Shown here: positions 26,304 to 35,922 of the stretch, one piece after another
How positions within the stretch are numbered: position 1 is the stretch's first letter
How the letters are laid out: each line of letters starts with the position of its first letter
Origin: Pseudobdellovibrionaceae bacterium
GTDB taxonomy: Bacteria; Bdellovibrionota; Bdellovibrionia; Bdellovibrionales; UBA1609
Assembly: GCA_023954155.1 (NCBI GenBank)
Contig: JAMLIO010000006.1
Span: forward strand, 62,001-126,000
Direction of reading: 5' to 3'
DNA: 64,000 bases
Position numbers and translations under genes: made by a program
The notes under the pieces: model-generated
Databases searched by the model: none
Seen by the model: the letters and a program-made list of their open reading frames with translations, nothing else
What the model was told of the DNA's origin: nothing

Positions 26304-27422
26304 ATGGCACTCAAAGCTCCGAAAACACATGATATTCATACTCTTGAAAACTGGTTTAGAGAGCGCCAAAGGCCTCTTCCATGGCGTACAGATCGCGATC
26401 CCTACAAAATTTGGATTTCCGAGATCATGCTGCAACAAACCACAACGGCAGCCGTCATCCCCTACTTTGAACGTTTTATGCACGCCTTTCCTGATGTGCA
26501 AAGCTTGGCCAAAGCCCCACTAGAAAAGGTCTATGAGTTATGGACAGGTTTAGGATACTACTCTAGAGCCAGAAACATCCATAAGGCTGCACAGATCTTT
26601 GCCACCGAGGGTTTTAGCTCCAGTTATGAAGACCTGTTAAAGGTTCCAGGTATTGGCCCCTACGCCTCAAGAGCCATTTCAAGCCAAGCCTTTGGTGAAC
26701 GCGTGGGCGTGGTAGATGGAAATGTGATTCGTGTTTACACGCGGCTTTTTAATTTTTCTGAGCCTTGGTGGAATCGTAAAACCCAGGTCGAAATTCAAAA
26801 TTGGTCTGATGCTCTGGCACAAAAGGCCACTAACCCTTCTGATGCCAATCAAGCTTTGATGGAACTCGGAGCCACTGTCTGCACTCCTAAGTCGCCCACC
26901 TGTATGCTATGCCCATGGTCTAAAGACTGTTTAGCTTTACAGCAACAAACTCAAAACGTACTGCCCATTAAAAAATCTAAAAAGCAAAAAGAAATTTGGT
27001 TATGGCAGCCCCAGATGTACATCCACAAGGATCAAATTCTTCTCGTGCACAACAAAACAGTATCGACTTCAAATGCAAAACCAGAGATGGTCTCCCCTCA
27101 AGTTTCCGAAAACAAAGCCCACTATACGAAAACCTCTTTGCCCACTAAGGCTAAAAACAGCAGCCCCGCTCCCGTCGCTCCTCTGTTTTTAAATAACAAG
27201 TGGGTGCCTCCTGGAGACGCGCAGAAACTTAAAACCAAACCGCAAAAGTTCGACTATAAACATAATATCACCCACCATGAAATCTATGTGGACATTCAAA
27301 AGACTGAGCAGCACCCCCACGTAAGTCCTAACCAAGAGCAACAAATGGTGGTTTTAAACAAAGTGAAAGAAATTTCTCCTTTTTCATTGGTTCAGAAAGC
27401 AATTCAGCATATCATTAAATGA
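26304..27422 (+). CDS. mutY: MutY adenine DNA glycosylase
   Basis: Removes A mispaired with 8-oxoG. Catalytic Glu40 in IWISEIMLQQT; the helix-hairpin-helix VPGIGPYAS (about 114-122); Asp138 in GVVDGNVIRV; and an iron-sulfur loop with C193, C200, C203 and C209. The C-terminal 140 residues should be the NUDIX-like 8-oxoG recognition domain; it looks unusually rich in Lys, Pro and Thr and weakly conserved. Divergent from the ATP-grasp operon, and it overlaps the next gene by 4 nt. Confidence 0.93.
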   Translation: MALKAPKTHDIHTLENWFRERQRPLPWRTDRDPYKIWISEIMLQQTTTAAVIPYFERFMHAFPDVQSLAKAPLEKVYELWTGLGYYSRARNIHKAAQIFATEGFSSSYEDLLKVPGIGPYASRAISSQAFGERVGVVDGNVIRVYTRLFNFSEPWWNRKTQVEIQNWSDALAQKATNPSDANQALMELGATVCTPKSPTCMLCPWSKDCLALQQQTQNVLPIKKSKKQKEIWLWQPQMYIHKDQILLVHNKTVSTSNAKPEMVSPQVSENKAHYTKTSLPTKAKNSSPAPVAPLFLNNKWVPPGDAQKLKTKPQKFDYKHNITHHEIYVDIQKTEQHPHVSPNQEQQMVVLNKVKEISPFSLVQKAIQHIIK

Positions 27423-27967
27423 TGAACTGCTTGCAGAAGCTTATTACTCTTCTTTTTTTAACTTTCATTCCTCTTGGGTATGCACTAGCCACACCTACGG
27501 CTCTGAATATTTCTGAACTCTTAGGCACACAAGAGCAGGACATTTATTTTGGTAAAGACGACTTCCAAATCAGTCCTGCCCATACAGATTGGCTTATGGT
27601 GCCCACACCTGAGAATTCATCGGTGCAGACCCAATTCATCAATCCTAAAAGTAGTTCACAAGCCAAAATGACAGTCCGATCTGAAACTCTAGAGCAGGAC
27701 CTGTCTTTGCTGAAATACATTGGTCGATCTGTGCGTGATTATAATCGCTTTGGTTTTGAGATTTTATCGCAACGTCCACTTAAAATTAACAACCAGTCGG
27801 CCTACCTTGTAGACCTCAAGCAAAACGGTTCGCCTATACAATTGCGACAAGTTTTATTTAAAAAAGATAAAACCGTGGTGATCCTCACATGCAGTTCCCA
27901 CCAAGAGAGCTTCAAACAAGAGCTTAAAGCTTGCAATCAAATCTACAGAAATTTTAAATGGCTTTAG
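27419..27967 (+). CDS. Exported protein of unknown function, coupled to mutY
   Basis: 182 aa with a signal peptide (MMNCLQKLITLLFLTFIPLGYALA). The mature part resembles a small periplasmic single-domain protein with alternating hydrophobic strands (TVVILTCSSHQESFKQELKA near the end, two Cys). Start overlaps the mutY stop (ATGA). I do not recognise a family. Confidence 0.65.
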   Translation: MMNCLQKLITLLFLTFIPLGYALATPTALNISELLGTQEQDIYFGKDDFQISPAHTDWLMVPTPENSSVQTQFINPKSSSQAKMTVRSETLEQDLSLLKYIGRSVRDYNRFGFEILSQRPLKINNQSAYLVDLKQNGSPIQLRQVLFKKDKTVVILTCSSHQESFKQELKACNQIYRNFKWL

Positions 27968-28042
27968 GCTCTTAACTTAAAGCGTAAGCCTGCCTTTAAA
28001 CTTTGGATTTAAAATTAAATTTTTGCACTTCAAAAGCTTACA

Positions 28043-28100
28043 GCCGTTTACCGTAAATATTTTTGCGGCCGCTTGCCGCGAATCTTCTGCGGCCGTCGCC
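28043..28100. repeat. Short tandem repeat abutting the helicase stop codon
   Basis: Two units of about 24-25 nt (28043-28067 and 28068-28091), both starting GCCG and ending TGCG with a central CCG, followed by a partial third (28092-28100). Read on the helicase strand past its stop, the frame stays open for 20 more codons rich in Gly, Arg and Lys (GDGRRRFAAS then GRKNIYGKRL). Confidence 0.6.
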
Positions 28101-29735
28101 TTATAGACCAAAAAGTTTTTTGACTTTAGAAAATAATCCGCCAGAAGAAGTGGCACCCGTTTGAGTGGAAGTCACTGTGCGTTTGCGGGTCTTAAAGTTA
28201 TCGTAACGTTGGCCTTGGGCTTTGAAACCTTTGCTTTTATCACTTGGTTTTTTCTTTTTAAAATTCGCGTTGTCGCCTGATTTTGCAGGACGTTTAAAAT
28301 CTTTTTTATACTTCTTATCTTTAAAAGAAGCCCCCGTGCCTTCAGCTCGTTGTGCCTCATAGTTGTCGTTAGGTTTGCTCCCACGATGATCCGCAGGTCT
28401 ACCACTACTACGGTTATCCGTCGGCTTACCACCTCGCCCTTCTTTAAAAGGACGTTTTTTATCTCGTCTCTTTCCTCTCGGGCGATCTTCTTGCAAACGA
28501 TCTATACGCGATTTCTTTTGCACACGATCTAAACCTGACTCGGCATCATAGTGATACGGGAAGGACTTAAAGTCTTTAACCAACTCTGTGTCTTCCATCC
28601 ATCCCACTTGCACTTTATTACCCACATAATCTTCGATACGGTTTAACGCCAACACATCACGGTCAGACACCAAACTGTAAGCAATCCCTTTTTCACCTGC
28701 ACGACCCGTACGACCGATTCGATGCACGTAGTTTTCAGGGTCGTCGGGGAGTTCAAAGTTAATCACCAAATCCACACCTTTGATGTCTAGTCCTCTGGCT
28801 GCGACATCCGTAGCGACAAGAACTTGCACCTGGCCTTCTTTAAATTTTTCCATCACACGGTGGCGTTGGTTTTGGTTTAAAGAACTGGATATCCCTTGGG
28901 TTTTATACCCATTATCAATCAAAAACTTTTCCAGTTTAGGAATGTTTCTTTTAAAGTTACTAAAGATGATTCCTTGTGAGGGGTTGATCTTTTTAAGCAA
29001 CGACAATAAGAACTGGGGCTTTTCATCCTGACCCACATGAAATATGGCATCATCCACGTTTTCTGCACGGGCTTGATCTTTATCAATGTTGACTTCAACA
29101 GGCTCAGAGCCAAATTCATAAGCCACATTGAGCACATCAAAATTCATCGTCGCACTAAACATTAAAAGCTGACGATCCGCAGGGACTCTTTGTAAGAGAT
29201 AAACCATGTCATCCTTAAAGCCCATGTCAAACATTCTGTCGGCCTCGTCAAAAATCACAGAACGTACTAAATTTAAGTCCACTTTCTTTTCTTTATAAAG
29301 ATCAATCAGTCGACCTGGAGTAGCCACAATGAAGTCCACGCCTTCAGAGATTTTGCGAATCTGCTCTTCGTACTCTTTACCACCAATGATCACCGCGGAT
29401 TTGATTTTGCCTTCGCAACTTAAGGATTCGATATTTTGATTGACCTGCTCGGCCAACTCACGAGTGGGCACAAGAATCAAACAGAAGCTTTGAGCTCCCC
29501 ACTCTTCAAAAGCCATAGGCCCTTGGGGTTCTATGATCGAATCTAAAATGCGGTGAATGGTCGGTAATAAAAAGGCGGCGGTTTTTCCCGTTCCCGTCTG
29601 CGCTAATCCTGCCACGTCTTTTTTCTGTAAAATGGTGGGAATGGACTCTTGTTGAATGGGGGTGGGTTCTTTTAACCCTAATTTTTCCAAGTTCTGTAAT
29701 AGGGCCTCATGTAACCCTAAGCTTTTAAAATCCAA
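28101..29735 (-). CDS. DEAD-box RNA helicase, RhlE/DbpA-like
   Basis: 544 aa. Q motif PTPIQQESIP (25-34), Walker A AQTGTGKT (45-52), TPGRLID, DEAD in VIFDEADRMFD, SAT, and HRIGRTGRAG complete the helicase core (about residues 1-370). The C-terminal 170 residues are a low-complexity basic tail rich in Lys, Arg, Asp and Gly (for example RPRGKRRDKKRPFKEG), ending KVKKLFGL. Such tails bind RNA non-specifically. Likely roles are ribosome assembly or mRNA decay. Confidence 0.93.
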   Translation of the reverse strand: MDFKSLGLHEALLQNLEKLGLKEPTPIQQESIPTILQKKDVAGLAQTGTGKTAAFLLPTIHRILDSIIEPQGPMAFEEWGAQSFCLILVPTRELAEQVNQNIESLSCEGKIKSAVIIGGKEYEEQIRKISEGVDFIVATPGRLIDLYKEKKVDLNLVRSVIFDEADRMFDMGFKDDMVYLLQRVPADRQLLMFSATMNFDVLNVAYEFGSEPVEVNIDKDQARAENVDDAIFHVGQDEKPQFLLSLLKKINPSQGIIFSNFKRNIPKLEKFLIDNGYKTQGISSSLNQNQRHRVMEKFKEGQVQVLVATDVAARGLDIKGVDLVINFELPDDPENYVHRIGRTGRAGEKGIAYSLVSDRDVLALNRIEDYVGNKVQVGWMEDTELVKDFKSFPYHYDAESGLDRVQKKSRIDRLQEDRPRGKRRDKKRPFKEGRGGKPTDNRSSGRPADHRGSKPNDNYEAQRAEGTGASFKDKKYKKDFKRPAKSGDNANFKKKKPSDKSKGFKAQGQRYDNFKTRKRTVTSTQTGATSSGGLFSKVKKLFGL

Positions 29736-29776
29736 AACAGCTCCCTAGCTCCAAAATCAATAAATGCACTTTAGCT

Positions 29777-30598
29777 TTAACCTAAATTCTGTAGAAACTG
29801 CAACACATGTGCTGAAAATTCTTCGGGTTTTTGGTAATGCACCCAATGCCCAGCATCGGCAATCACCACACCCCTAATATCTGGAGCACTTTTGAGCATC
29901 ATTTCATAAGTCTCTTGGCGTAAATGTCTAGATTTTTCTCCGCGCACCACAAAAGTAGGAACCTCTAAACACTTAAATTCAGCCCAACGCGGTGTAAAGC
30001 CCTCTTCGATGGTTTTTAAAACCCCATCCAAAGAGAAGCGCCAGTTGATTTCACCATTAGGCTGCCTTTGCAAGTTGGCTTTTAAAAACTGCGCCATCAC
30101 CTGCTTTTGCTTATCACCACTGGCTTTTTTCAAAAAGAACTCCTCTTCAAAAAAACGATCCATCTCTTCTTTAGACTTAAAAGGCACAGGCACACGCAGA
30201 ATCATCTGTTGCGTGGACAATGTCTCTTCAGGTTCTGGACTGGGGCCAATGTCTTCCAACACCAAAGATAAAGTGCGACCAGGGTGCTTCACCACAAAAT
30301 CAAGGGCCGTTCGCCCTCCCATAGAGTGTCCCACCAAGTGAGCCGTCTGGATGTCTTTTGCATCCAAAAGCTCTAACAGATCCATGGCGTAGTCTTCGGT
30401 TTTGTAAGATGGGGGATGGAAAGATCGACCATGCCCGCGTTGGTCGTAAGTGATGATATGATAATCTTGCTCAAAGTGCTTAATAATTGGGCTCCAATTC
30501 AAACCCCACCCCAGTAGGCCATGAATAAAGACCAAAGTGGGAGCCTCATTCTGGGCTCGCCCGTACTCTCTGATGAATAAGTTTTCCAATATCGACAT
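29777..30598 (-). CDS. Alpha/beta hydrolase
   Basis: 273 aa. Nucleophile elbow GHSMGG with Ser92; FIHGLLGWGLNW holds the oxyanion region; YDQRGHGRS is conserved; AGHWVHYQKPEEF supplies the catalytic His, with Asp of LEDIGPSP or the region near 220 as acid. The pattern resembles YbfF/esterase-type enzymes. No signal peptide, so cytosolic; substrate unknown. Upstream TTGTCA-derived promoter at 30606-30633. Confidence 0.88.
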   Translation of the reverse strand: MSILENLFIREYGRAQNEAPTLVFIHGLLGWGLNWSPIIKHFEQDYHIITYDQRGHGRSFHPPSYKTEDYAMDLLELLDAKDIQTAHLVGHSMGGRTALDFVVKHPGRTLSLVLEDIGPSPEPEETLSTQQMILRVPVPFKSKEEMDRFFEEEFFLKKASGDKQKQVMAQFLKANLQRQPNGEINWRFSLDGVLKTIEEGFTPRWAEFKCLEVPTFVVRGEKSRHLRQETYEMMLKSAPDIRGVVIADAGHWVHYQKPEEFSAHVLQFLQNLG

Positions 30599-30605
30599 GT
30601 TTAAA

Positions 30606-30633
30606 GTAATAGAGCTATATTTGATCTTGTCAA
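30606..30633 (-). promoter_or_regulatory. Sigma70-type promoter of the hydrolase gene
   Basis: On the minus strand, TTGACA at 30628-30633 is followed after 16 nt by TATTAC at 30606-30611, giving a start close to the ATG at 30598 and a very short leader. The -35 is perfect; the -10 is weak. Confidence 0.4.
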
Positions 30634-30761
30634 ATAGCGGCTCAAGAATTAACGATAATCCATCCTTTAAAAATTAAAGGCTACAAATTAGATTTGATCA
30701 GCATCATAATGCTTATGAGACACATCTGCGAGATGATTTACAACTTGGGAGCCAGAACCAC

Positions 30762-31943
30762 TTGAAGTCGAAACTGAGATTGAACCACAAATGGATTAAC
30801 AGCCACGCGCTGGGGATCGTGAAAGCCCTACAAGAAAACGGCTTTGAAACCTATCTTGTGGGAGGATGCGTCAGAGACCTTCTGGTAGGCATAGAACCCA
30901 AAGATTTTGATATCAGCACTACGGCTCGTCCCCGACAGGTTAAAAAACTCATCGGCAACTCGTTTATCATCGGCCGCCGCTTCCGTTTGGTTTTAGCCAA
31001 AAGAGATGAAGAGCAATTTGAAATCTCTACTTTCAGACGAGCCCCTACCGCTGAAGATTTAGAAAATGATGACTTAGAGGGGGATAATTTATTTGGCTCT
31101 CCCGAAGAGGATGCCCACCGTAGAGACTTCACTCTGAATGCCCTATTTTACGATCCTGTCAGAGGCCAAATTGTAGATCATGCTGACGGATTGATAGACC
31201 TTAAGGCGCGTAAACTTCGGATGATTGGCGACCCTAATGTACGATTATTAGAAGACCCCATTCGCATTCTGCGCGCTATTCGTTTAGCCCATAAAACAGG
31301 GTGTCGTATTGATCCTGAGCTTAAGGAAAACATCACCAAACACGCTCATAGTCTGAAAGACACAGCATTACCCAGACGTCGCGAGGAGATTTTAAAATTT
31401 TTACGACTTAAAAATCCCTATGCCGCTTTCATTCAACTTTATGATTTAGGAGTTTTAGAACAACTCAGTCCGCATTTGAATTTTCTATTTGAAAATCCAA
31501 CGGCTCGCTCTTGGTTTTATGAATTGCTGATCAAAGCCACACTTGAGTTTCGTAAAAATGCCCCCACTCACTATCTGTTTATGATTCTATTAACGGGCTA
31601 TGTTTTAGGCCACACCACTTTTGACCAAGCCTGTGACTGGTTAAAAGAGGAAGAACAGCAACAGGTTCTAAAAATGGAGTTGGGACTGTTTAATATCGAA
31701 AGTACGGCCATTGCCCAAGCCTTCCGACAACTTACTGAACTTACACAGATTGAAATTGATGACTTTGAACGCAAAGGAGATCGCCGTAAGATGGGACTGT
31801 TGTCACAGAAGAGCTTTCCTATGGCTCTTACGCTGGGACAGTGGACCTCAATGCTTTCAGATTATCAGATCGCATTCTGGAGTGAGCAGTACCTAAAATA
31901 CGAAAAGGATTGGACAAAAACTCCGATCAGTGACAATAGTTAG
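30762..31943 (+). CDS. pcnB: Poly(A) polymerase I / tRNA nucleotidyltransferase family
   Basis: 393 aa. YLVGGCVRDLLVGIEPKDFDI carries the GG-x-V-R-D motif (34-39) and the catalytic DFD (48-50). RRDFTLNALFYDP and DPIRILRAIRLAHK are further family motifs, with RRREEILKFLR at the end of the neck. The RR motif favours bacterial poly(A) polymerase over a CCA-adding enzyme, though I cannot exclude the latter. The start is TTG with GGGAG upstream. tatA follows after 30 nt. Confidence 0.88.
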   Translation: MKSKLRLNHKWINSHALGIVKALQENGFETYLVGGCVRDLLVGIEPKDFDISTTARPRQVKKLIGNSFIIGRRFRLVLAKRDEEQFEISTFRRAPTAEDLENDDLEGDNLFGSPEEDAHRRDFTLNALFYDPVRGQIVDHADGLIDLKARKLRMIGDPNVRLLEDPIRILRAIRLAHKTGCRIDPELKENITKHAHSLKDTALPRRREEILKFLRLKNPYAAFIQLYDLGVLEQLSPHLNFLFENPTARSWFYELLIKATLEFRKNAPTHYLFMILLTGYVLGHTTFDQACDWLKEEEQQQVLKMELGLFNIESTAIAQAFRQLTELTQIEIDDFERKGDRRKMGLLSQKSFPMALTLGQWTSMLSDYQIAFWSEQYLKYEKDWTKTPISDNS

Positions 31944-31973
31944 AAGTACCTTAACTCTAAATTCGGAGGGTGT

Positions 31974-32216
31974 ATGGCTGTCGGATATTGGCAACTTATC
32001 ATACTTGTAGTGATTGTATTGATATTTTTTGTAGGCCCTAAAAAACTTCCAGACATTGGCAAGTCACTAGGAAAATCAATCCGCGATTTCAAAAAAGCTT
32101 TAAACGAAGATGACACTTTAGATGTGACAGACTCTGCTAAAGCCGAAAGAATTGAATCTAATTCTGACGAAGCTCAATCTTCCAAATCTAAGTCTTCAGA
32201 AAAGGACAAGGCTTAA
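31974..32216 (+). CDS. tatA: TatA/TatE, twin-arginine translocase subunit
   Basis: 80 aa. One N-terminal membrane helix (WQLIILVVIVLIFFVGPKKL) ends in the conserved FGPKKLPD-type hinge, then an amphipathic helix (GKSLGKSIRDFKKALNE) and a charged, disordered tail. TatA forms the pore of the Tat system that exports folded proteins. No tatB or tatC is adjacent. Its stop is directly followed by the stop of the convergent gene; a short GGCTT/AAGCC hairpin there may terminate both. Confidence 0.93.
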   Translation: MAVGYWQLIILVVIVLIFFVGPKKLPDIGKSLGKSIRDFKKALNEDDTLDVTDSAKAERIESNSDEAQSSKSKSSEKDKA

Positions 32217-32744
32217 TTAAAAGCCGAGTCCAAATCCAAAGGACATCGTGATCCCACGAGACTTTTCGTCAACACCATCACGATCAGCAAATGTGAATTG
32301 ATACCCCAGCATCCACATGACATAAGCGCGGCTGCCGCCAATAAAACTTCTTAAAAACGCATAAGGCATAAAACCAAAACTGCGGTAGTCTTGAGTGCCG
32401 TATTCCCCATCTGTAAACCCTGCCACAACACCAGGTCCAATCTCGACATTTTCACTTCGGCCAAAAATGTCCTTTTCAATTCCCAGTTCAAGTCCAAAGG
32501 CATTGATGGTCGCAGAGTCTAAAAAACTAAAACCTGAAACCAAATACAAACTGGGTTGGATTTGATTGCGGTACTTCACAAAAAGTTCAAACTGGTTGAC
32601 CTTACTTTCTCCCGCAGAGTCAGAAGTGGTTCTGGTGTTAGAAAGGTTCACGCTTCCATCTATCAAATGCTGATACTCACCCGCCACAGCCAGTGAAGAC
32701 AAAAATAAAACTGTAGATACGGCTAATGCTTTCATCGCTTTCAT
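32217..32744 (-). CDS. Small outer-membrane beta-barrel protein
   Basis: About 175 aa. The ATG at 32744 has AAGGGG upstream and gives a signal peptide (MKAMKALAVSTVLFLSSLAVAGE). The mature part alternates hydrophobic and polar residues in strand-like blocks with aromatic belts (YLVSGFSFLD, FGLELGIEKD, YQFTFADRD) and ends in Phe (FGFGLGF), the signature of Bam-dependent outer-membrane barrels. Probably an 8-strand barrel; function unknown. Confidence 0.68.
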   Translation of the reverse strand: MKAMKALAVSTVLFLSSLAVAGEYQHLIDGSVNLSNTRTTSDSAGESKVNQFELFVKYRNQIQPSLYLVSGFSFLDSATINAFGLELGIEKDIFGRSENVEIGPGVVAGFTDGEYGTQDYRSFGFMPYAFLRSFIGGSRAYVMWMLGYQFTFADRDGVDEKSRGITMSFGFGLGF

Positions 32745-32779
32745 TCTAGGCACCCCTTTTGTTCCTTTATTATGATCAA

Positions 32780-34789
32780 CTATAGGCAATCAAGCAATGC
32801 CTGTGCATCCATTTTATGTTTGCGGTAAAGCTCATCGGCTTGATAGGCACTTTGTCCAAAGTGGCCCTCAACACCTAAAGATTGATACTCAGTGATTAAA
32901 CCTGGATGACTCTTGGTGATCTCACCCACCAAGTGCTGCCCAAAACCTGCAATCTGTTGATGGTCTTCCATCACAATCAGTTTGCCTCCTGTATTTTGTA
33001 AGGACCGTACAATGGGAGTTAAATCTATATGATTCAAAGATGAAGGGTGAATCACATCCATAGTTTGTCCCGTTTGTTCTAACTGGTCTAAAGCGCGCAT
33101 GGCTTGTGTTAATAAAGACCCTGCTGCCACCACTGTAGCTAAAGATTCTGAAGATTCTGCAATCACTTGGGCTTTACCCAATTTATACTTTAGACCTTGC
33201 TTCCACGAAGGCTTAAAGTTTTCACGTCCTAAAAAGAAGATGTAAGAGTAAGGAGTCTTCCCACTTTCTAAAGACGACTTATACTCTTCTAAAGCCTGTC
33301 CCATAAGTTCATAAGCTTCTTCTGAAGACGACAATGCAAACACCTTAGTGTAAGGGATAGACGCTACCATAGAAAAGTAACTTAAAGCTTGGTGAGAAGC
33401 TCCATCGGCCGCATCTTGAAAACCTGTATGAGAGAAGACCGCAATCACAGGTGCACAAGACAGATTGGCCATCGTTAATGGTAAGGCTCCTTTAGTCACA
33501 CCAAACTGTGCAAAGGTGTCCACCACTGGGATGTATCCCACTTTGGATAATCCCGCACCTAAACTGACCATATTGCTTTCTGCCACGCCGACATCAATGC
33601 AAGATTCAGGAAAGGCTTTTCTAAATTCCGCCACCCCTGTTGAACCTGGCAGATCAGAGGTGACTGAAATGATCGGATAGTTTTTATTTTTATAATCTAT
33701 CAATGCTTTAGAGATTCCTGTTTGAATCTTTTCATCTTTGTGATCGTTAAGCCATGACCAGCTTTTACTTTTATACGTATAATTAGAACTATCGGGCTTG
33801 TAGTTTTTCAACTCCTCAAGCCATGGAGAAAATTCTGGCGGCATAGATTCGCCTTTAAGAACCTCTTGTAAAAAACCCTCTAACTCTTCTGCTTTTTTGA
33901 GAGGAAAACCATGTCCTCCCGAAGAGGACTTTTCTGAAGCTCCATGCCCATAACCTTTGATGGTTTTAAAATGCAAGGCCCAAGGCTGATCGGGTTTACA
34001 GTTTTCTATGGCGTTAGCAATCGCCTCTAGGCAGGATTTTAAATCATGTCCGTCTTCGATGTGGACCACGTTCCAACCCAAAGTTGTCAAACTCTCAAAA
34101 GTCGGCTGCATAGAAAAGGCATCCGTATCAATACGGCCAGAAAGTTTAGTGTTGTTATCACTGATCAAGACCACAAATGGATTCATTTTACCTTGACGGG
34201 CAAGACCAGGAATAGATGTCAAAGCCTCTTTGACTTCGCCTTCCATACACGCACCATCAGACAAAGTCAGAAGTGTCACCCGAGAGTTTCCTGCAAATTT
34301 ATCGGCCACAGCTAAGCCTTGCGCTTGTGCCACAGCCGACCCTAATGGACCGTTAGAGATGAACACACCTTCTGGGAAAATATGATGCTCCCCGTGACCC
34401 GTCAGAGGGCTCTTGATGGAGCGAAACCCTTTTAAACTTTCGATGCTTAAATCTGCAAAACCATATAGGGCCTTCAAAGCATACAGACCATTTTCACAGT
34501 GTCCCGCATCATTCACTAAGTGGAAACGATCCATCCAGTTCGAACCTCCACGATCAAAAACATAAGCATAAAGCGCAGAGTTGATTTCTGCTAAAGCCGA
34601 GGGGCCACCAAAATGACTTGCCGCTCCGCCCAACACCGCCTGCATGTCCATCAGTGCGATCAGTCCTCTGACCACTTCTGGACTTGCAACTTGAAACTCT
34701 CCAAACTGTGTCTGAACTGTTTTTGAATATTTAGGCGCAGAAAGAGGGCCTTTGGCTAATGGGTTAGGGCGATTTAATGGCTGAATCAT
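32780..34789 (-). CDS. tkt: Transketolase
   Basis: 669 aa. TPP-binding region SDGACMEGEVKEALTSIPGL...VLISDNN (about 190-225) with the catalytic His-Gly GHGEHH; the pyrimidine domain SVTSDLPGSTG...VGVAESNMVS and the C-terminal domain follow. It moves two-carbon units in the pentose phosphate pathway. The sequence is somewhat divergent from E. coli TktA (for instance HFGGPSALAEINSALYAYV) but all domains are in order. Confidence 0.87.
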   Translation of the reverse strand: MIQPLNRPNPLAKGPLSAPKYSKTVQTQFGEFQVASPEVVRGLIALMDMQAVLGGAASHFGGPSALAEINSALYAYVFDRGGSNWMDRFHLVNDAGHCENGLYALKALYGFADLSIESLKGFRSIKSPLTGHGEHHIFPEGVFISNGPLGSAVAQAQGLAVADKFAGNSRVTLLTLSDGACMEGEVKEALTSIPGLARQGKMNPFVVLISDNNTKLSGRIDTDAFSMQPTFESLTTLGWNVVHIEDGHDLKSCLEAIANAIENCKPDQPWALHFKTIKGYGHGASEKSSSGGHGFPLKKAEELEGFLQEVLKGESMPPEFSPWLEELKNYKPDSSNYTYKSKSWSWLNDHKDEKIQTGISKALIDYKNKNYPIISVTSDLPGSTGVAEFRKAFPESCIDVGVAESNMVSLGAGLSKVGYIPVVDTFAQFGVTKGALPLTMANLSCAPVIAVFSHTGFQDAADGASHQALSYFSMVASIPYTKVFALSSSEEAYELMGQALEEYKSSLESGKTPYSYIFFLGRENFKPSWKQGLKYKLGKAQVIAESSESLATVVAAGSLLTQAMRALDQLEQTGQTMDVIHPSSLNHIDLTPIVRSLQNTGGKLIVMEDHQQIAGFGQHLVGEITKSHPGLITEYQSLGVEGHFGQSAYQADELYRKHKMDAQALLDCL

Positions 34790-34890
34790 AATGGCTCCTT
34801 ATTACTTAAATAAATGCCACAAAGATTAAGGCTTTTAAACCTATGTCTGCTGCGTTAATATCTCCAAATTAAAAAATAAAGGAGAACTCC

Positions 34891-35901
34891 ATGAACTCAA
34901 AATGGACTGACATGCCCAAAGTTGAATTGCACCGACACTTAGAGTTGTCGTTACGCCCTTCCACCATCCAAGAACTAGCTCCTTCCCACGGTTTTGACCT
35001 CAAGTCTCCTGGGGCCTACGAGCATCACTTTGTCATTCCAGAGCAGATGCCTGATTTGGGTGCCGTATTGCATAAGTTTTTAGATACACAGAAACTTCTT
35101 AGCTCTTTGGAAATTTTAGAGCGCATTGCTTACGAGGCGTGTGAAGATGCCCACAAAGAGGGAATCAAAATTCTTGAACTTCGTTATGCCCCCACCTTTG
35201 TACAATTAGGACATACTTTTAGCTTTGAACAGATTCATCAGGCTTTTTCTAAAGGCGTGGCTCGTGCTGAAAAAGATTTTAACATGGCTGTCGGCATGAT
35301 TTGTATTATTCAAAGAATCCTTGGGGTAGAGGTGGCAGAAAAAGTCACCGACTTTGCCATTGAAAACAAAGATAGTTTTGTTGCTTTAGACCTTGCCGAC
35401 AATGAAGTGGGTTTTGAAGCTCGCCCTTATGCTCCCGTTTTTCAAAAGGCTAAAAAACATGGACTGTCTATTACTGTGCACGCTGGAGAGGCCTTGGCCG
35501 AAGGTTCTGAACAAAATGTAGTTGTTTCTATTGATGAACTTGGTGCTACTCGTATTGGTCACGGCATTCAGATTCACAGAAACCCTGAGGTCTTAGATTA
35601 CGTTGTTAAAACAGGAACTGTGCTAGAAGTCTGCCCCAAAAGTAATTGGCTCACATCTGCCGTGCCGACTTATGAAGACCATCCTATTAACGTTTTAAGA
35701 GACAAAGGCGTAAAGGTCACTGTGAACAGCGATGACCCTGGGATTTTTGAGTCTAGCTTGCTAGTAGAATACGATATTTTAGAAAAGCATTTAGGATGGA
35801 AAGAGTCTGACTTTGTGGAGTGCAATAAGATTGCCGCTCTAGCCAGCTTTATCCCTGAGGCTAAAAAAAGAGCCGTCTGGCCTCAAAATATTTGGTCTTA
35901 A
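34891..35901 (+). CDS. Adenosine deaminase family protein
   Basis: 336 aa. Zinc ligands HRH (14 and 16) in KVELHRHLELS; VHAGEAL carries the third His and catalytic Glu; RIGHGIQIHRNPEVL the next; and NSDDPGIFESSL the final Asp pair. The usual G after HLE is replaced by L-S, and this variant motif occurs in adenosine/adenine or aminodeoxyfutalosine deaminase-like members, so adenosine is likely but not certain. GGAG precedes the ATG; genes for a DAG/dolichol-kinase-like protein and asd follow closely. Confidence 0.78.
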   Translation: MNSKWTDMPKVELHRHLELSLRPSTIQELAPSHGFDLKSPGAYEHHFVIPEQMPDLGAVLHKFLDTQKLLSSLEILERIAYEACEDAHKEGIKILELRYAPTFVQLGHTFSFEQIHQAFSKGVARAEKDFNMAVGMICIIQRILGVEVAEKVTDFAIENKDSFVALDLADNEVGFEARPYAPVFQKAKKHGLSITVHAGEALAEGSEQNVVVSIDELGATRIGHGIQIHRNPEVLDYVVKTGTVLEVCPKSNWLTSAVPTYEDHPINVLRDKGVKVTVNSDDPGIFESSLLVEYDILEKHLGWKESDFVECNKIAALASFIPEAKKRAVWPQNIWS

Positions 35902-35922
35902 TTTGAAAAAAAGGAGTTTGAG

